Notes under the pieces: generated by a model | Told to the model about the DNA's origin: nothing | Seen by the model: the letters and a program-made list of their open reading frames with translations, nothing else | Database searches by the model: none | Shown: positions 49,498-59,369 of the stretch, in pieces | How positions within the stretch are numbered: position 1 is the stretch's first letter | How the letters are laid out: every line of letters begins with the position of its first letter | Assembly (NCBI RefSeq): GCF_001612785.1 | Contig: NZ_BDBC01000012.1 | Coordinates: 241,270 to 305,269, forward strand | Reading direction: 5' to 3' | DNA length: 64,000 nt | Source: Nocardia beijingensis NBRC 16342 | GTDB taxonomy: Bacteria > Actinomycetota > Actinomycetes > Mycobacteriales > Mycobacteriaceae | Position numbers and translations under genes: made by a program

Positions 49498-51717
49498 ATG
49501 ACACAATTCGATATTTACGACCGAATCGGGCGAGACTTCAAAATGTCGGCCGGGAACGTAATAGGGCTGCGAAACACAATCGAGACGGCTGTCGGGTTCG
49601 CGGGTGTGTTTACGGCGGGTGTGGGGCTGTTCGATTCGGCGAAGACTCTACTCAAAGCCTTCGGGCTGATTGAAGACGAGGCAGCGCAGATGAAGCTTCA
49701 GCTCGCCGAGATCGACAAGAATGTAAAAATCATCGTCAAACGGCTCGGCGAGGAGTCCGAGGAAGGAAAAATTCATCGTCGGACCCAGTGGAAAAGGTCT
49801 GTCGTCGCTTGTAGCGAGGCTACAGATGCATTGAGGACGAGCCGGTCTCCAGAGCATTTCAGACAGGCCGCCGACGCGGTTAGGGAGCTGGCGAGTGCGC
49901 TATCCGACATGCTGGTCTGGGGGGAGGACTTGGGCTTTGGCCCTCGAACGACAACCGCAGGGCACGTACCGTTTGTAATGGAGTCTCATAAAGTACAGGG
50001 CTGGCGTCCTTCTTGGGCGTTGTCGGAACATTGGTTCCAATACGCAAGTGTGATGCGGACGGTCAGCGGATTTCCAGCGCCTACCGCAGAGCTCCAACGG
50101 ATCTGGGACCCGGGTCATTTTGTCGATTTGGTTGCAACAGGATTACGTGAACTGCTTGCTGGATTCGCTGTCGTGGAACCCGCCTATCGTTCGACTGGGA
50201 CCCAACTGCATGCACGCCTTCGGAAGTTGACCGAAGGGTTGAGCGTATTCATAACCACGTGGGAAAGGATGCTTCTGATAACGCCTGTTGAACTGCAGAT
50301 TCGCGATGACGGATATATTTGCCATCCCTATTACTTCTGGTATCCCAAGGACCTTCGTGGACGGATAGCGTTGGGGGTTGCAGATTTGGCCACAGGGGCA
50401 ACAACACTTGACGTCCAATATCCGGTACCGGCTACCGCAGATGCCGGTGGAAATATAGGAGGAGGACCTTTCGATACCCCGGCGCAGTACGTCACGGATG
50501 TCGAGGCGGCGAGAGCGAAGGCTGAGTTCGACCTCCAGCGGATGGTAAACGAAATGAAGTCACGGATCGGAATAAACAATCTGCGGAATCTTCATACCGA
50601 ACTGAGCGAGTTGTGCGAGAGCCCCAGTCGATCGCAATTTTGTAAGCTACGCGATTTCGAGAGCGTCAGCGCTTGGGGATGGCAATGGACTACTCCAGAG
50701 GAGATAACGATAAACTCTCCACTTATTGCAAGTGCAGCCGGAGCGGTCGGAAAAAATTACAAGGCAACGCGATGGTCACAGTTGTTCCACAAGCAGTTCC
50801 GGATTCCAATGGCGCGGCGGATGGATATGTCCCTCGCCCAGCTCGGTTATAGAATTAATCTAAATATCGCAAGGGTCGCCACGGAACCGGCAGAACTCGA
50901 CCTGAATGTGTGCCAGTTCGATACATGGGACCTTCCTGGTATCCACCCCACTGCATCTGAAATGTTTCCTGTTAAACATTTCGATCAAATCTTCTCCGTT
51001 CCGGATGCGAAATTGTTCGAAGTCGTACAGACCGACACTCATACATCGGCAGATGCCACCGCCCTCGACGCCCAGAAACCGAGCCTTGAAGTTGGTCGCA
51101 TCTTCGTGGACAAAGGTAGCGGACCGGTTTCTGTCCATGTCAAGATTGATACTCGGATCGACTTCAACACGTCGGATCACGCATACGTCGGATTCGCCGA
51201 AGTGCTCATCGAACTACATAACCCGGGTGATCATAAAGACAGTTTCATTGTTGAACTCGAGGTGTACGAAACCGGGCTTCTATCGTCCAACGGCAAGCAG
51301 ATCGAGCAGTATGCCGATGGAGTCACCCTCCACATGATTCCGACATTCCTGGTAGCCGAGGACGCCTACTTCATCGACATGATGAGAGGTCAAGCCCAGG
51401 TTCGCAACACTCTTAAGGATGTTCCGCCACTCGTGAAGTATGACTGGCCTTTACAAATCCCGGACGGTGACCCGTTCAGCCCGGTCTATTCTGCGAAAAG
51501 TCTCGATGCGATAGTCAACGCTGTAGAAGCCTTACAACAAACACACCCGGAGGTCCTCGCACCGATCATGCTGAGGCACTTGCCGACGCCTCGCGTCCAA
51601 ACCCCGGTGTGGTCGGTTGGCGAGGCAAAGGACTACGCGCTGCGCGCGCTCCACCCAGAAGCGATGCCCCATGACTCTGATAGTGATGACTTGGGCGGCG
51701 ACCGCTACAGCAGGTGA
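49498..51717 (+). CDS. Large unknown protein of foreign composition
   Basis: A 739-residue protein of no recognised family. The ATG at 49498 (MTQFDIYDRIG) follows GGAGGTGA; a GTG 42 bp earlier is less likely. Codon use is much more A/T-tolerant than in neighbours, a sign of recent transfer. The N-terminus has a Gly/Ala-rich hydrophobic segment (TAVGFAGVFTAGVGLFDSAK, about 30-50) followed by an amphipathic or coiled-coil helix (KLQLAEIDKNVKIIVKRLGE). The middle is alpha/beta-like, and the C-third is beta-rich (HVKIDTRIDFNTSDHAYVGF, then SFIVELEVYE), ending in an acidic tail. Helices followed by a beta-rich C-domain would suit a pore-forming or membrane-active toxin, but this is conjecture. Its end abuts a transposase remnant. 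Confidence 0.72.
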   Translation: MTQFDIYDRIGRDFKMSAGNVIGLRNTIETAVGFAGVFTAGVGLFDSAKTLLKAFGLIEDEAAQMKLQLAEIDKNVKIIVKRLGEESEEGKIHRRTQWKRSVVACSEATDALRTSRSPEHFRQAADAVRELASALSDMLVWGEDLGFGPRTTTAGHVPFVMESHKVQGWRPSWALSEHWFQYASVMRTVSGFPAPTAELQRIWDPGHFVDLVATGLRELLAGFAVVEPAYRSTGTQLHARLRKLTEGLSVFITTWERMLLITPVELQIRDDGYICHPYYFWYPKDLRGRIALGVADLATGATTLDVQYPVPATADAGGNIGGGPFDTPAQYVTDVEAARAKAEFDLQRMVNEMKSRIGINNLRNLHTELSELCESPSRSQFCKLRDFESVSAWGWQWTTPEEITINSPLIASAAGAVGKNYKATRWSQLFHKQFRIPMARRMDMSLAQLGYRINLNIARVATEPAELDLNVCQFDTWDLPGIHPTASEMFPVKHFDQIFSVPDAKLFEVVQTDTHTSADATALDAQKPSLEVGRIFVDKGSGPVSVHVKIDTRIDFNTSDHAYVGFAEVLIELHNPGDHKDSFIVELEVYETGLLSSNGKQIEQYADGVTLHMIPTFLVAEDAYFIDMMRGQAQVRNTLKDVPPLVKYDWPLQIPDGDPFSPVYSAKSLDAIVNAVEALQQTHPEVLAPIMLRHLPTPRVQTPVWSVGEAKDYALRALHPEAMPHDSDSDDLGGDRYSR

Positions 51718-52693
51718 TTACATCGACCACCTCGCACTATGCGCCGCCGCACATGATCCAACCGCGTAGGCGGCGATGTTTTGTGAACCCCATGTCGGGT
51801 GACCTGATCGGTGAGGTAGCCGAACCAGCGTTCAACCTGGTTGAGCCAGGACGAGCCGGCCGGGGTGAAGTGCACATGGAACCGGAGGTGACGCGCGAGC
51901 CATTCGTTGACGATCGGGGTCTTGTGGGTCGCCAGGTTGTCGCAGACCAAATGAACGGCCAAGTCGGCGGGTACCGACTTGTCGATCGAGACCAGGAACT
52001 TCTTGAACTCGGCGGCACGATGGCGGCGGTGCAATTCCCCGATCACGGTGCCATCGGCGATGGTGAATGCCGCGAACAGGTTCGTGGTGCCGTGGCGAGC
52101 GTAGTCGTGGATGCGACGCTCGGGCATGCCCGGCATCATCGGCAACACCGGTTGTGAACGATCCAGGGTCTGCATCTGCGATTTCTCGTCCACGCACAGG
52201 ACAACGGCTCGCTCCGGCGGGCTGCGGTACAAGCCGACCACATCCACGACTTTCTCCACGAACAGCGGGTCGGCCGACAGTTTGAATCCGTCGACCAGGC
52301 GCGGTTTCAGATCGAACCGCCGCCAGATCCGCCCGATCGGCGATTTCGACACCCCGGTCCGCTCGGCCATCGACGCCCGCGAACAATGCGTGACATCACG
52401 CGGAGTCCACTCCAACGTCAACGCCACTACCTGCTCCACCCGATCCAGCAGTATCAACGGCGGCCGACCTGGGCGTGGCTCACCGGCCAGACCGGCCAGA
52501 CCGTGCTCGATGAATCGGCGCCGCCACTTCGCCACAGTCATCGGCGTGATACCTACCGCAGCGGCGACATGCGCGTTCGCCGCACCCGGCTCCGCACACC
52601 CAGCACGATCCGGCACCGCAACGCATACGCCTGAGTCGACGTCGCCGCCCGCGCACCCCGCACCAACTCCCGCCGCTGCGCCTCGGTTACCAC
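51705..52693 (-). pseudogene. IS630-family transposase remnant (frameshifted, C-terminally truncated)
   Basis: The HTH (VGITPMTVAKWRRRFIEHGL, then GLAGLAGEPRPGRPP) and all three DDE acids are visible: CVDEKSQMQ, VCDNLATHK and NQVERWFGYL. Two lesions are apparent. First, the natural N-terminus (VTEAQRRELVRGARAATSTQ, then AYALRCRIVL) lies in another frame from the GTG at 52693, and the frames switch near 52600 as if one base were lost in an IVLACAEP-like stretch. Second, family similarity stops after RHGVHK at about 51785, so the last roughly 45 residues are missing. Terminal inverted repeats were not found. The element marks the right edge of the AT-richer island. Confidence 0.75.
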
Positions 52694-52773
52694 CAAATCC
52701 GGCCCGACCTCGGCCGCCCCGTCTTGCCTCCACCGAATCCTACGATTGATAAACGGATTTCAGGCGCGGCACA

Positions 52774-53349
52774 CTAGCCCTCACCTCCCGCCAGTGCGGC
52801 GACCGCCTGTGCCAGGCGGTCGCCGTCCGGGAGGTCCGCCTCCGGCGCGATGGTTTGCAGCACGCCGAGCCCCTGGACGAGCACGAAATACAGCTCAGCG
52901 ATCGCCTCGGCCTGGTCCTCGCTCAGCTGTGGGTGCGTCTGCCGTAGCGCGTCCGCCATCTCCCGGTAGGCCCCCGGCAGGCTCTGGGCGAAGAACTTCT
53001 GCGACTCCGGCGAGCGGGCGACGCGAACCAGGTTCTCCATGCTCGCCAGCATGCTGTCGCGGTTCTCGGTGAACACCGCGGGCATGCCGTTCCACAGCGC
53101 GGTGAACGCCGCCAGCGGCGCGACGCCGACGCCCTCGCGAATCTTCTGCTCCATGCTGTCGCCGATCGCGGTGCCGAGCGAGTCGGCCAGCGCCTCGGTG
53201 ATCAACTGGTCCTTGGAGCCGAAGTGGTACCCGATCGCCGCCAGGCTCACCCCGGCCGCCGAGGCGATGTCGCGGGCGGTCGCCTTGGCGATGCCCCGCT
53301 CGATGATGACTTTCCGTGCTCCCGCCAGCAGATCCTCGCGATTTCCCAT
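52774..53349 (-). CDS. TetR-family regulator
   Basis: A 191-residue TetR protein with the HTH at about 5-50 (LLAGARKVIIERGIAKATAR, then DIASAAGVSLAAIGYHFGSK). The ATG at 53349 has a TAGCCT -10 box (53356-53361) ending 6 nt upstream, giving a leaderless transcript. A perfect inverted repeat lies at 53373-53393 over the -35 area. The divergent nucleoside hydrolase and amidohydrolase genes are the obvious additional targets. Confidence 0.9.
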   Translation of the reverse strand: MGNREDLLAGARKVIIERGIAKATARDIASAAGVSLAAIGYHFGSKDQLITEALADSLGTAIGDSMEQKIREGVGVAPLAAFTALWNGMPAVFTENRDSMLASMENLVRVARSPESQKFFAQSLPGAYREMADALRQTHPQLSEDQAEAIAELYFVLVQGLGVLQTIAPEADLPDGDRLAQAVAALAGGEG

Positions 53350-53355
53350 GCACCG

Positions 53356-53361
53356 AGGCTA
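53356..53361 (-). promoter_or_regulatory. Leaderless -10 box, TetR gene 53349
   Basis: On the minus strand TAGCCT is followed by 6 nt and the ATG at 53349. Confidence 0.5.
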
Positions 53362-53372
53362 CAACGTCTTAG

Positions 53373-53393
53373 ACATACGTACTAGACGTATGT
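53373..53393. promoter_or_regulatory. TetR operator (perfect inverted repeat)
   Basis: Arms ACATACGT and ACGTATGT flank a 5-bp centre ACTAG. The repeat lies 24-44 bp upstream of the TetR start and 75-95 bp upstream of the divergent nucleoside hydrolase start. Confidence 0.7.
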
Positions 53394-53455
53394 GCTACCA
53401 CCTGCGATCACCGGGCTATCGGCACCTCGGCGGTCGCACCGGCGCCCCCGCTCGC

Positions 53456-53461
53456 TAGTCT
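53456..53461 (+). promoter_or_regulatory. Leaderless -10 box, nucleoside hydrolase gene
   Basis: TAGTCT is followed by 6 nt and the GTG start at 53468. Confidence 0.5.
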
Positions 53462-53467
53462 CGTGCC

Positions 53468-54520
53468 GTGCGGCAGAAGATCATCCTGGACGTCGACACC
53501 GGCATCGACGACTCGCTCGCGCTGCTGTACCTGCTCGGCTCCCCCGAGGCCGAGATCACCGGGATCGCCGCCACCGCGGGCAACGTCGCGGCGGCGCAGG
53601 TGGCGGCGAACAATCTGGCGTGGCTGGACGTCTGCCACGCGCCGGACATCGAGGTCGCGCTCGGCGCGGCCGAACCGCTCGCGATCCCGCTGCGCACCAC
53701 CGAGGACACGCACGGACCCCAGGGCATCGGGTACGCCGAACTTCCGCCGTCGGCTCGCCGTCTCTCGCCGCGATCGGCCGCGCGGATGTGGGCGGAGCTG
53801 GCGCGCGCGCATCCCGGCGAGATCGTCGGACTGTGCACCGGGCCGCTGACCAACCTCGCCCTCGCCTTGCGGATCGAACCGCGGCTGCCGCTGTTGCTGG
53901 ACCGCCTGGTGATCATGGGCGGCGCGTTCAACCATCCGGGCAACACGACACCGACCAACGAGTGGAACGTGCACGTCGACCCGGAGGCCGCCAAGGAGGT
54001 CTTCGACGCCTTCGCCGCCGCGCCCCCACAGCGCAGGCCGATCGTGTGCGCGCTCGACATCACCGAGACCATCGAGATGCGGCCCGAGCACCTGGTCCGC
54101 CTGGCCGAACGCGCGAAGAGCTATCCGGTGGAGGTCGTCTCGCCCGCCGACCCGCCCGCGGCCCGTTCGGCGGCGAGCAACCCGATCGTCCGGCACGTCA
54201 CCGACGCGGTGCGTTTCTACTTCGATTTCCACCACGGCTACGACCTGGGCTATCTGGCCCATATGCACGACCCGTTCGCGGCCGCGGTGGCGCTGGACCC
54301 GGCGCTGGCCCGCACTCGACCCGCGACGGTGGACGTGGAATTGGCGGGCACCATCACCCGCGCGACCACGGTGGCCGACTGGGCGGGCATGTGGGGCCGG
54401 GAACCGAATGCCGACATCGTCGTGGGCACCGACCCCGAGGTGTTCTTCGAGCGACTGATCAGCCGGGTCGGCGACCTCGCCCGCACGGTGCATCCGCCCG
54501 CGCCGCAGGAGGTCCGATGA
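53468..54520 (+). CDS. Inosine/uridine-preferring nucleoside hydrolase family protein
   Basis: A 350-residue N-ribohydrolase with the calcium-binding DVDTGIDDSLALLYLLG motif at residues 8-24, GLCTGPLTNLALAL, IMGGAFNHPGNTTPTNEWNV and the late HDPFAAAVALDP. It cleaves the N-glycosidic bond of nucleosides in salvage or catabolism. The GTG start follows a -10 box by 6 nt. Its stop overlaps the amidohydrolase start (ATGA), so the two form an operon, probably controlled by the divergent TetR gene. Confidence 0.92.
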   Translation: MRQKIILDVDTGIDDSLALLYLLGSPEAEITGIAATAGNVAAAQVAANNLAWLDVCHAPDIEVALGAAEPLAIPLRTTEDTHGPQGIGYAELPPSARRLSPRSAARMWAELARAHPGEIVGLCTGPLTNLALALRIEPRLPLLLDRLVIMGGAFNHPGNTTPTNEWNVHVDPEAAKEVFDAFAAAPPQRRPIVCALDITETIEMRPEHLVRLAERAKSYPVEVVSPADPPAARSAASNPIVRHVTDAVRFYFDFHHGYDLGYLAHMHDPFAAAVALDPALARTRPATVDVELAGTITRATTVADWAGMWGREPNADIVVGTDPEVFFERLISRVGDLARTVHPPAPQEVR

Positions 54521-55401
54521 GCGCCGCCGACGACACGACTTATCTGTCCGCCTTGTGCGACCGGCTCAGGCTGCCCGGAATCATCGACGTCCATACGCAT
54601 TTCATGCCCGACCAGGTCATGCGGAAGGTGTGGGCGTACTTCGACTCGGCGGGCCCCCTGATCGGCCGGAGTTGGCCGATCACCTACCGCGCCGACGAGC
54701 AGGTCCGCCTGAAGACGCTGCGCGGCTTCGGGGTTCGCGCGTTCACCGCGCTCGTCTACCCGCACAAGCCGGACATGGCCGCGTGGCTGAACGCATGGAC
54801 CGCCGACTTCGCGGCACGCACGCCCGATTGCCTGCACACCGCCACCTTCTTTCCCGAACCGCGGGCGGCGAGCTATGTGCGGGAGGCCGTCGAGCACGGC
54901 GCCCGCGTCTTCAAAGCACACGTTCAAGTCGGCGGCTACCATCCGGGCGATCCGCTGCTGGACCCGGTGTGGGGCCTGCTGGAGGACGCGCGCGTCCCGA
55001 TCGTCATCCATTGCGGCTCCGGCCCCGCGCCGGGAACGCACACCGGGCCGGAACCGATCGCCGGTGTGCTGCGCCGTTTTCCGCGCCTGCGCCTGATCGT
55101 CGCGCACATGGGCACGCCGGAGTACTCCGAATTCCTCGATCTGGCCGAGAAGTACGCCGAGGTGCGGCTGGACACCACCATGGTGTGGACCGATTTCTCC
55201 GAGGCCGACGCCCCGTTTCCGGTGCACGAGCACGGCAGGCTGCGAGCCTTCGCCGACCGCATCCTGTTCGGTAGCGACTTTCCCAACATCCCGCATCCCT
55301 ACGGTCATTCGATCGAGGCGCTCGAACGGCTCGATCTCGGTGACGACTGGTTACGCCAGGTCTGCCACCACAACGCGGCGGCGCTGTTCGGCCTCGACTG
55401 A
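54517..55401 (+). CDS. Amidohydrolase_2-family metal-dependent hydrolase
   Basis: A 294-residue TIM-barrel hydrolase or decarboxylase with metal ligands in IIDVHTHFMPD (HxH, about residues 25-27), IVIHCGSG, IVAHMGTPE and the C-terminal LFGSDFPNIPH Asp. Members hydrolyse or decarboxylate aromatic and heterocyclic acids. Coupling to a nucleoside hydrolase suggests catabolism of the released base or a similar ring, though no substrate can be named. Confidence 0.88.
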   Translation: MSAADDTTYLSALCDRLRLPGIIDVHTHFMPDQVMRKVWAYFDSAGPLIGRSWPITYRADEQVRLKTLRGFGVRAFTALVYPHKPDMAAWLNAWTADFAARTPDCLHTATFFPEPRAASYVREAVEHGARVFKAHVQVGGYHPGDPLLDPVWGLLEDARVPIVIHCGSGPAPGTHTGPEPIAGVLRRFPRLRLIVAHMGTPEYSEFLDLAEKYAEVRLDTTMVWTDFSEADAPFPVHEHGRLRAFADRILFGSDFPNIPHPYGHSIEALERLDLGDDWLRQVCHHNAAALFGLD

Positions 55402-55499
55402 CCGGTGTCGACCGGCTCGGGTCGCCATGACCGTGAGCCGCTGGGCCGTGCGGGAATCAGCCCGAGCGCACCTGCCCGCAGCGGTCCTCACCTACGGCG

Positions 55500-56027
55500 T
55501 CTGAACGGCGCGTCTCCCCCGGCAGAACCGCGACCGGGACGGGAATATGGAGCAGCTACCCCCTGACGGAAACCGTGGAGTACGACGGGTTCGTGCTGAC
55601 CCAACTGTCGGCGACCGCCGACGTTCCCGGCCTCGGTCCGGTCGCGGTGTACGCCTTCCATCCGGTCCCACCGGTGTACGGCACCCTGGTCTGGGCCGAC
55701 GAATTGTCCCGCCTGCGAGCGATTCTCGACTGATCGCCCGCCGATCGACCGGCGATCGCGGGCGGCGATTTCAACGCGACCTACGACCATCGGCAGTTCC
55801 GCGCGATGCTGTCCGGCCGCTTCGGCGATGGCGCCGAGCAGGCGGGCGCCGGACATCTGGTCACCTATCCGACCGACAAGCGGTGGCCTCCGCTGGTCGG
55901 CATCGACCACATTCTCGTCGCCGGCGGTAGCGCGGTCGCGGCGCAGACCGTGGGGCTCCCCGGCGCGGACCATCGCGCCTTGGTGGCGCGGATTCGACTG
56001 AACGGCCGTCGACCCTCGTCGCGGTAG
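55500..56027 (+). pseudogene. Endonuclease/exonuclease/phosphatase-family remnant with in-frame stop
   Basis: Reading the frame through 55731 restores a family C-terminal half: GIWSSYPLTETVEYDGFVL, GLGPVAVYAFHPVPP, LVWADELSRLRAILD, then TGA (55731-55733), then, in the same frame, AIAGGDFNATYDHRQFRAML, LVGIDHILV and LPGADHRALVARI. GDFNAT and the late GxDH are the catalytic motifs of this phosphodiesterase superfamily. The N-terminal half and any start are missing upstream of about 55500. One premature stop plus 5' loss argues for a decayed gene, or for a sequencing error at the TGA combined with 5' truncation. Confidence 0.65.
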
Positions 56028-56049
56028 GCCGGAACGGGGTCCCGCCGGG

Positions 56050-57093
56050 TCAGCGGCCGTCGAAGGCGTTCAGCAGTTCCTCGGCCGCGAGCGCGGCCGT
56101 GAGGGTGCCGTCGCGCACCTGCTTTTCCACTTGTGCCCGAATGGCTTTCACGTCCGGGTTGTCCGCGAGCCTGCGCAGCAGCTGGTCGTGCACCATGGTC
56201 CAGGTCCAGTCCACCTGCTGGCGGCGACGCTTCTCGTCGAACTCACCGGCGTCGGTGAGCACGCGGCGATGTTCCAGCACCGTGTCCCAGAACCGGTCCA
56301 GGCCGATGCCTTCCAAGCCACTCATGGTGAGCACCGGGGGCCGCCACAGCGCGTCGTGCGGGTGGATCAGGCGCAGCGCGCCCGCCAGTTCCCGGGCCGC
56401 GGATCTGGCCTCGACCTCGTGCTTGCCGTCGGCCTTGTTCACCGCGACCAGGTCGGCGAGTTCGAGCACGCCCTTCTTGATGCCTTGCAGCTGGTCGCCG
56501 GTCCTGGCCAGAGTCAGGAAGCAGAACACGTCGACCATGTTCGCGACGGTGACCTCCGACTGCCCCACCCCGACGGTCTCCACCAGGATCACGTCGTAAC
56601 CCGCCGCCTCGAGCAGCACGATGGTCTCGCGGGTCGCCTTGGCGACGCCGCCCAGCGTGCCCGCCGTCGGGGAAGGCCGGATGTAGGCGTCGCGCTGCAC
56701 CGACAGCCGCGCCATCCTGGTCTTGTCACCGAGGATGGAACCGCCGGTCCTGGTCGAGGACGGATCGACCGCGAGCACCGCGACCCGGTGCCCCCGCTCG
56801 ATCAGATACATCCCGAGCGCGTCGATGAAAGTCGACTTGCCGACGCCGGGAACGCCGGTGATGCCGACTCGGTTGGACGGCGCGCCCCCCGCACCCGCCT
56901 CGGGCGTCACCTTCAGCAGCAGCTGCTGCGCCAGCGCGCGGTGATCGGCCCTGGTGGATTCCACCAAGGTGATCGCCCGCGCCAAAGCGGCCCGCTCGTT
57001 GGCGCGGACCGCGGTGGCGAGGGCGTCGACGTCGATCGCCCGGCGCGCGGCCCCCTTCGGGGTGTCGCGCGCCGGGGAACCCGCTTCGCTCAT
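56050..57093 (-). CDS. meaB: Methylmalonyl-CoA mutase chaperone GTPase MeaB
   Basis: A 347-residue G3E-family GTPase: Walker [19 protein letters not shown] (about 77-94), [30 protein letters not shown] and the C-terminal dimerisation arm. It loads and protects the adenosylcobalamin cofactor of the mutase. Its ATG overlaps the mutB stop (ATGA), giving the canonical mutA-mutB-meaB order on the minus strand. Confidence 0.96.
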   Translation of the reverse strand: MSEAGSPARDTPKGAARRAIDVDALATAVRANERAALARAITLVESTRADHRALAQQLLLKVTPEAGAGGAPSNRVGITGVPGVGKSTFIDALGMYLIERGHRVAVLAVDPSSTRTGGSILGDKTRMARLSVQRDAYIRPSPTAGTLGGVAKATRETIVLLEAAGYDVILVETVGVGQSEVTVANMVDVFCFLTLARTGDQLQGIKKGVLELADLVAVNKADGKHEVEARSAARELAGALRLIHPHDALWRPPVLTMSGLEGIGLDRFWDTVLEHRRVLTDAGEFDEKRRRQQVDWTWTMVHDQLLRRLADNPDVKAIRAQVEKQVRDGTLTAALAAEELLNAFDGR

Positions 57094-59369
57094 TCCGTCG
57101 CGGCGGAATCCGCGGCGCCGCTGCCGAGTTCGTGACCGAGTTCGGCGCCGAGCTTCTTGAGCAGGTCGATCGCCGCGTCCGCGATCACCGTGCCGGGCGG
57201 GAAGATCGCCGCCGCGCCCGCCTGGTACAGCTCGGCGAAGTCACCGGGCGGGATGACGCCGCCGACGATGACCATGATGTCGGGACGCCCGACATCGGCC
57301 AGTGCCTGCCGCAGGGCGGGCACCAGCGTGAGGTGGCCCGCCGCCAGCGACGACACACCGACCACGTGCACGTCGTTGTCGGCCGCCTGCTGCGCCACCT
57401 CTTCCGGGGTCTGGAACAGCGGGCCCACGTCGACGTCGAAGCCGAGGTCGGCGAAGGCCGTGGCGATCACCTTCTGTCCCCGGTCGTGGCCGTCCTGACC
57501 CATCTTCGCGACGAGGATGCGAGGCCTGCGCCCCTCGGCCTCGGCGAATTCCTCGACCAGCTCGCTCGCCTTGGTGATGTTGGTGACCTTCCCTGCCTCG
57601 TCGCGGTACACACCGGAGAGGGTACGGATCTCCGCCTGGTGGCGGCCGTACACCTGTTCCAGCGCATCGGAGATCTCGCCGACGGTGGCCTTGGCCCGCG
57701 CGGCGTCGATGGCCAGCGCGAGCAGGTTGTTCGCCATGCCGCCCTCGGAAGAGCCCGCGGCGCGGGTCAATTCGGCCAGCGCCCGCCGCACGGCGTCGGG
57801 GTCGCGCTCGGCGCGCAGGCGGCGCAGCTTCTCGATCTGCTCGGCGCGCACCCGCGAGTTCTCGACCTTGAGGACCTCGACCTGCTGATCCTCTTCGACC
57901 TGGTACTTGTTGACGCCGATCACCGGCTGCTGCCCGGTGTCGATGCGCGCCTGGGTGCGCGCCGCGGCTTCCTCGATGCGCAGCTTCGGGATGCCCTCGC
58001 CGATCGCCTGCGCCATGCCGCCGTGCGCCTCGACCTCCGCGATGTGCGCGCGGGCACGGTTGGCCAGCTGGTGGGTCAGCCATTCCACGTAGTACGAGCC
58101 GCCCCACGGGTCGATCGGGCGGGTGGTGTTGGACTCCTGCTGGATCAGCAGCTGGGTGTTGCGGGCGATGCGGGCGGAGAAATCCGTGGGCAGCGCCAGC
58201 GCCTCGTCGAGCGCGTTGGTGTGCAGCGACTGGGTGTGGCCCTGGGTGGCGGCCATCGCCTCGATGCAGGTGCGCGCGACGTTGTTGTAGGCGTCCTGCG
58301 CGGTGAGCGACCAGCCGGAGGTCTGCGAATGGGTGCGCAGCGACAGCGATTTCGCGTTCTTCGGGTCGAACTTCGCGACCAGCTCGCTCCACAGCAGGCG
58401 CCCGGCGCGCAGCTTGGCGACCTCCATGAAGAAGTTCATGCCGATGGCCCAGAAGAACGACAGCCGCGGCGCGAACTCGTCGACCTCCATGCCCGCGTCG
58501 ATGCCGGCCCGGATGTACTCGACCCCGTCGGCGAGGGTGTAGGCCAGCTCCAGGTCGGCGGTCGCACCGGCCTCCTGGATGTGGTAGCCGGAGATGGAGA
58601 TCGAGTTGAACTTCGGCATCTTCGCGCTGGTGTAGGCGAAGATGTCGGAGATGATCCGCATCGATGGCTTCGGCGGGTAGATATAGGTGTTGCGGACCAT
58701 GAACTCCTTCAGAATGTCGTTCTGAATGGTTCCGGCCAGCTGCTCGGGCGCGACGCCCTGCTCCTCGGCGGCCACGACGTACAGCGCGAGGATCGGCAGC
58801 ACCGCGCCGTTCATCGTCATCGAGACGCTGACCTGGTCCAGCGGGATGTGGTCGAACAGCTGGCGCATGTCCAGGATCGAGTCGATGGCGACGCCCGCCA
58901 TGCCGACGTCACCCTGTACCCGCGGGTGATCGGAGTCGTAGCCGCGGTGCGTGGCCAGGTCGAACGCGACCGACAGACCCTTCTGGCCCGCCTGCAGGTT
59001 GCGCCGGTAGAAGGCGTTGGAGTCCGCGGCGGTGGAGAAACCCGCGTACTGGCGGATGGTCCACGGCTGGTTGACGTACATCGTGGGGTACGGTCCGCGT
59101 ACGAACGGCGCGACGCCGGGCACGCTGTCGAGCGGATACCCCTCGGCCGCGATCGCGTCCCGGTCGGCCTTGGTGAACACCGGCGGCACGTCGATGCCCT
59201 CGGGCGTCGACCACACCAGCTGCTCGGGGGCGTACCGGTTGGCCGCCGCGGCCGCGCGCACGTACTCCGTCACCTGCGCCGCGTCGACGGCGGCGGGCTC
59301 CGGCGCCCTCTCGGCCAGCGGCACGTCGGCGAAACTGCCGATCACGTGCTTGATCTCACGAGTAGTCAT
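57090..59369 (-). CDS. mutB: Methylmalonyl-CoA mutase large subunit MutB
   Basis: A 759-residue catalytic subunit that interconverts (R)-methylmalonyl-CoA and succinyl-CoA. The TIM barrel holds [37 protein letters not shown] and [12 protein letters not shown]. The C-terminal B12 domain has the base-off motif [14 protein letters not shown] and the conserved SSLAAGH and GGVIPPGD segments. The start is the ATG at 59369, which shares one base with the mutA stop; the open frame beyond it lies antisense or out of frame to mutA. It links propionate and odd-chain catabolism to the TCA cycle, or supplies methylmalonyl-CoA for branched lipids. Confidence 0.97.
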   Translation of the reverse strand: MTTREIKHVIGSFADVPLAERAPEPAAVDAAQVTEYVRAAAAANRYAPEQLVWSTPEGIDVPPVFTKADRDAIAAEGYPLDSVPGVAPFVRGPYPTMYVNQPWTIRQYAGFSTAADSNAFYRRNLQAGQKGLSVAFDLATHRGYDSDHPRVQGDVGMAGVAIDSILDMRQLFDHIPLDQVSVSMTMNGAVLPILALYVVAAEEQGVAPEQLAGTIQNDILKEFMVRNTYIYPPKPSMRIISDIFAYTSAKMPKFNSISISGYHIQEAGATADLELAYTLADGVEYIRAGIDAGMEVDEFAPRLSFFWAIGMNFFMEVAKLRAGRLLWSELVAKFDPKNAKSLSLRTHSQTSGWSLTAQDAYNNVARTCIEAMAATQGHTQSLHTNALDEALALPTDFSARIARNTQLLIQQESNTTRPIDPWGGSYYVEWLTHQLANRARAHIAEVEAHGGMAQAIGEGIPKLRIEEAAARTQARIDTGQQPVIGVNKYQVEEDQQVEVLKVENSRVRAEQIEKLRRLRAERDPDAVRRALAELTRAAGSSEGGMANNLLALAIDAARAKATVGEISDALEQVYGRHQAEIRTLSGVYRDEAGKVTNITKASELVEEFAEAEGRRPRILVAKMGQDGHDRGQKVIATAFADLGFDVDVGPLFQTPEEVAQQAADNDVHVVGVSSLAAGHLTLVPALRQALADVGRPDIMVIVGGVIPPGDFAELYQAGAAAIFPPGTVIADAAIDLLKKLGAELGHELGSGAADSAATE

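Noticed and set aside
53392..54516. Plus-strand frame fused in front of the amidohydrolase
   Set aside because: It overlaps the nucleoside hydrolase in another frame; the amidohydrolase start at 54517 is fixed by the ATGA overlap and family N-terminus.
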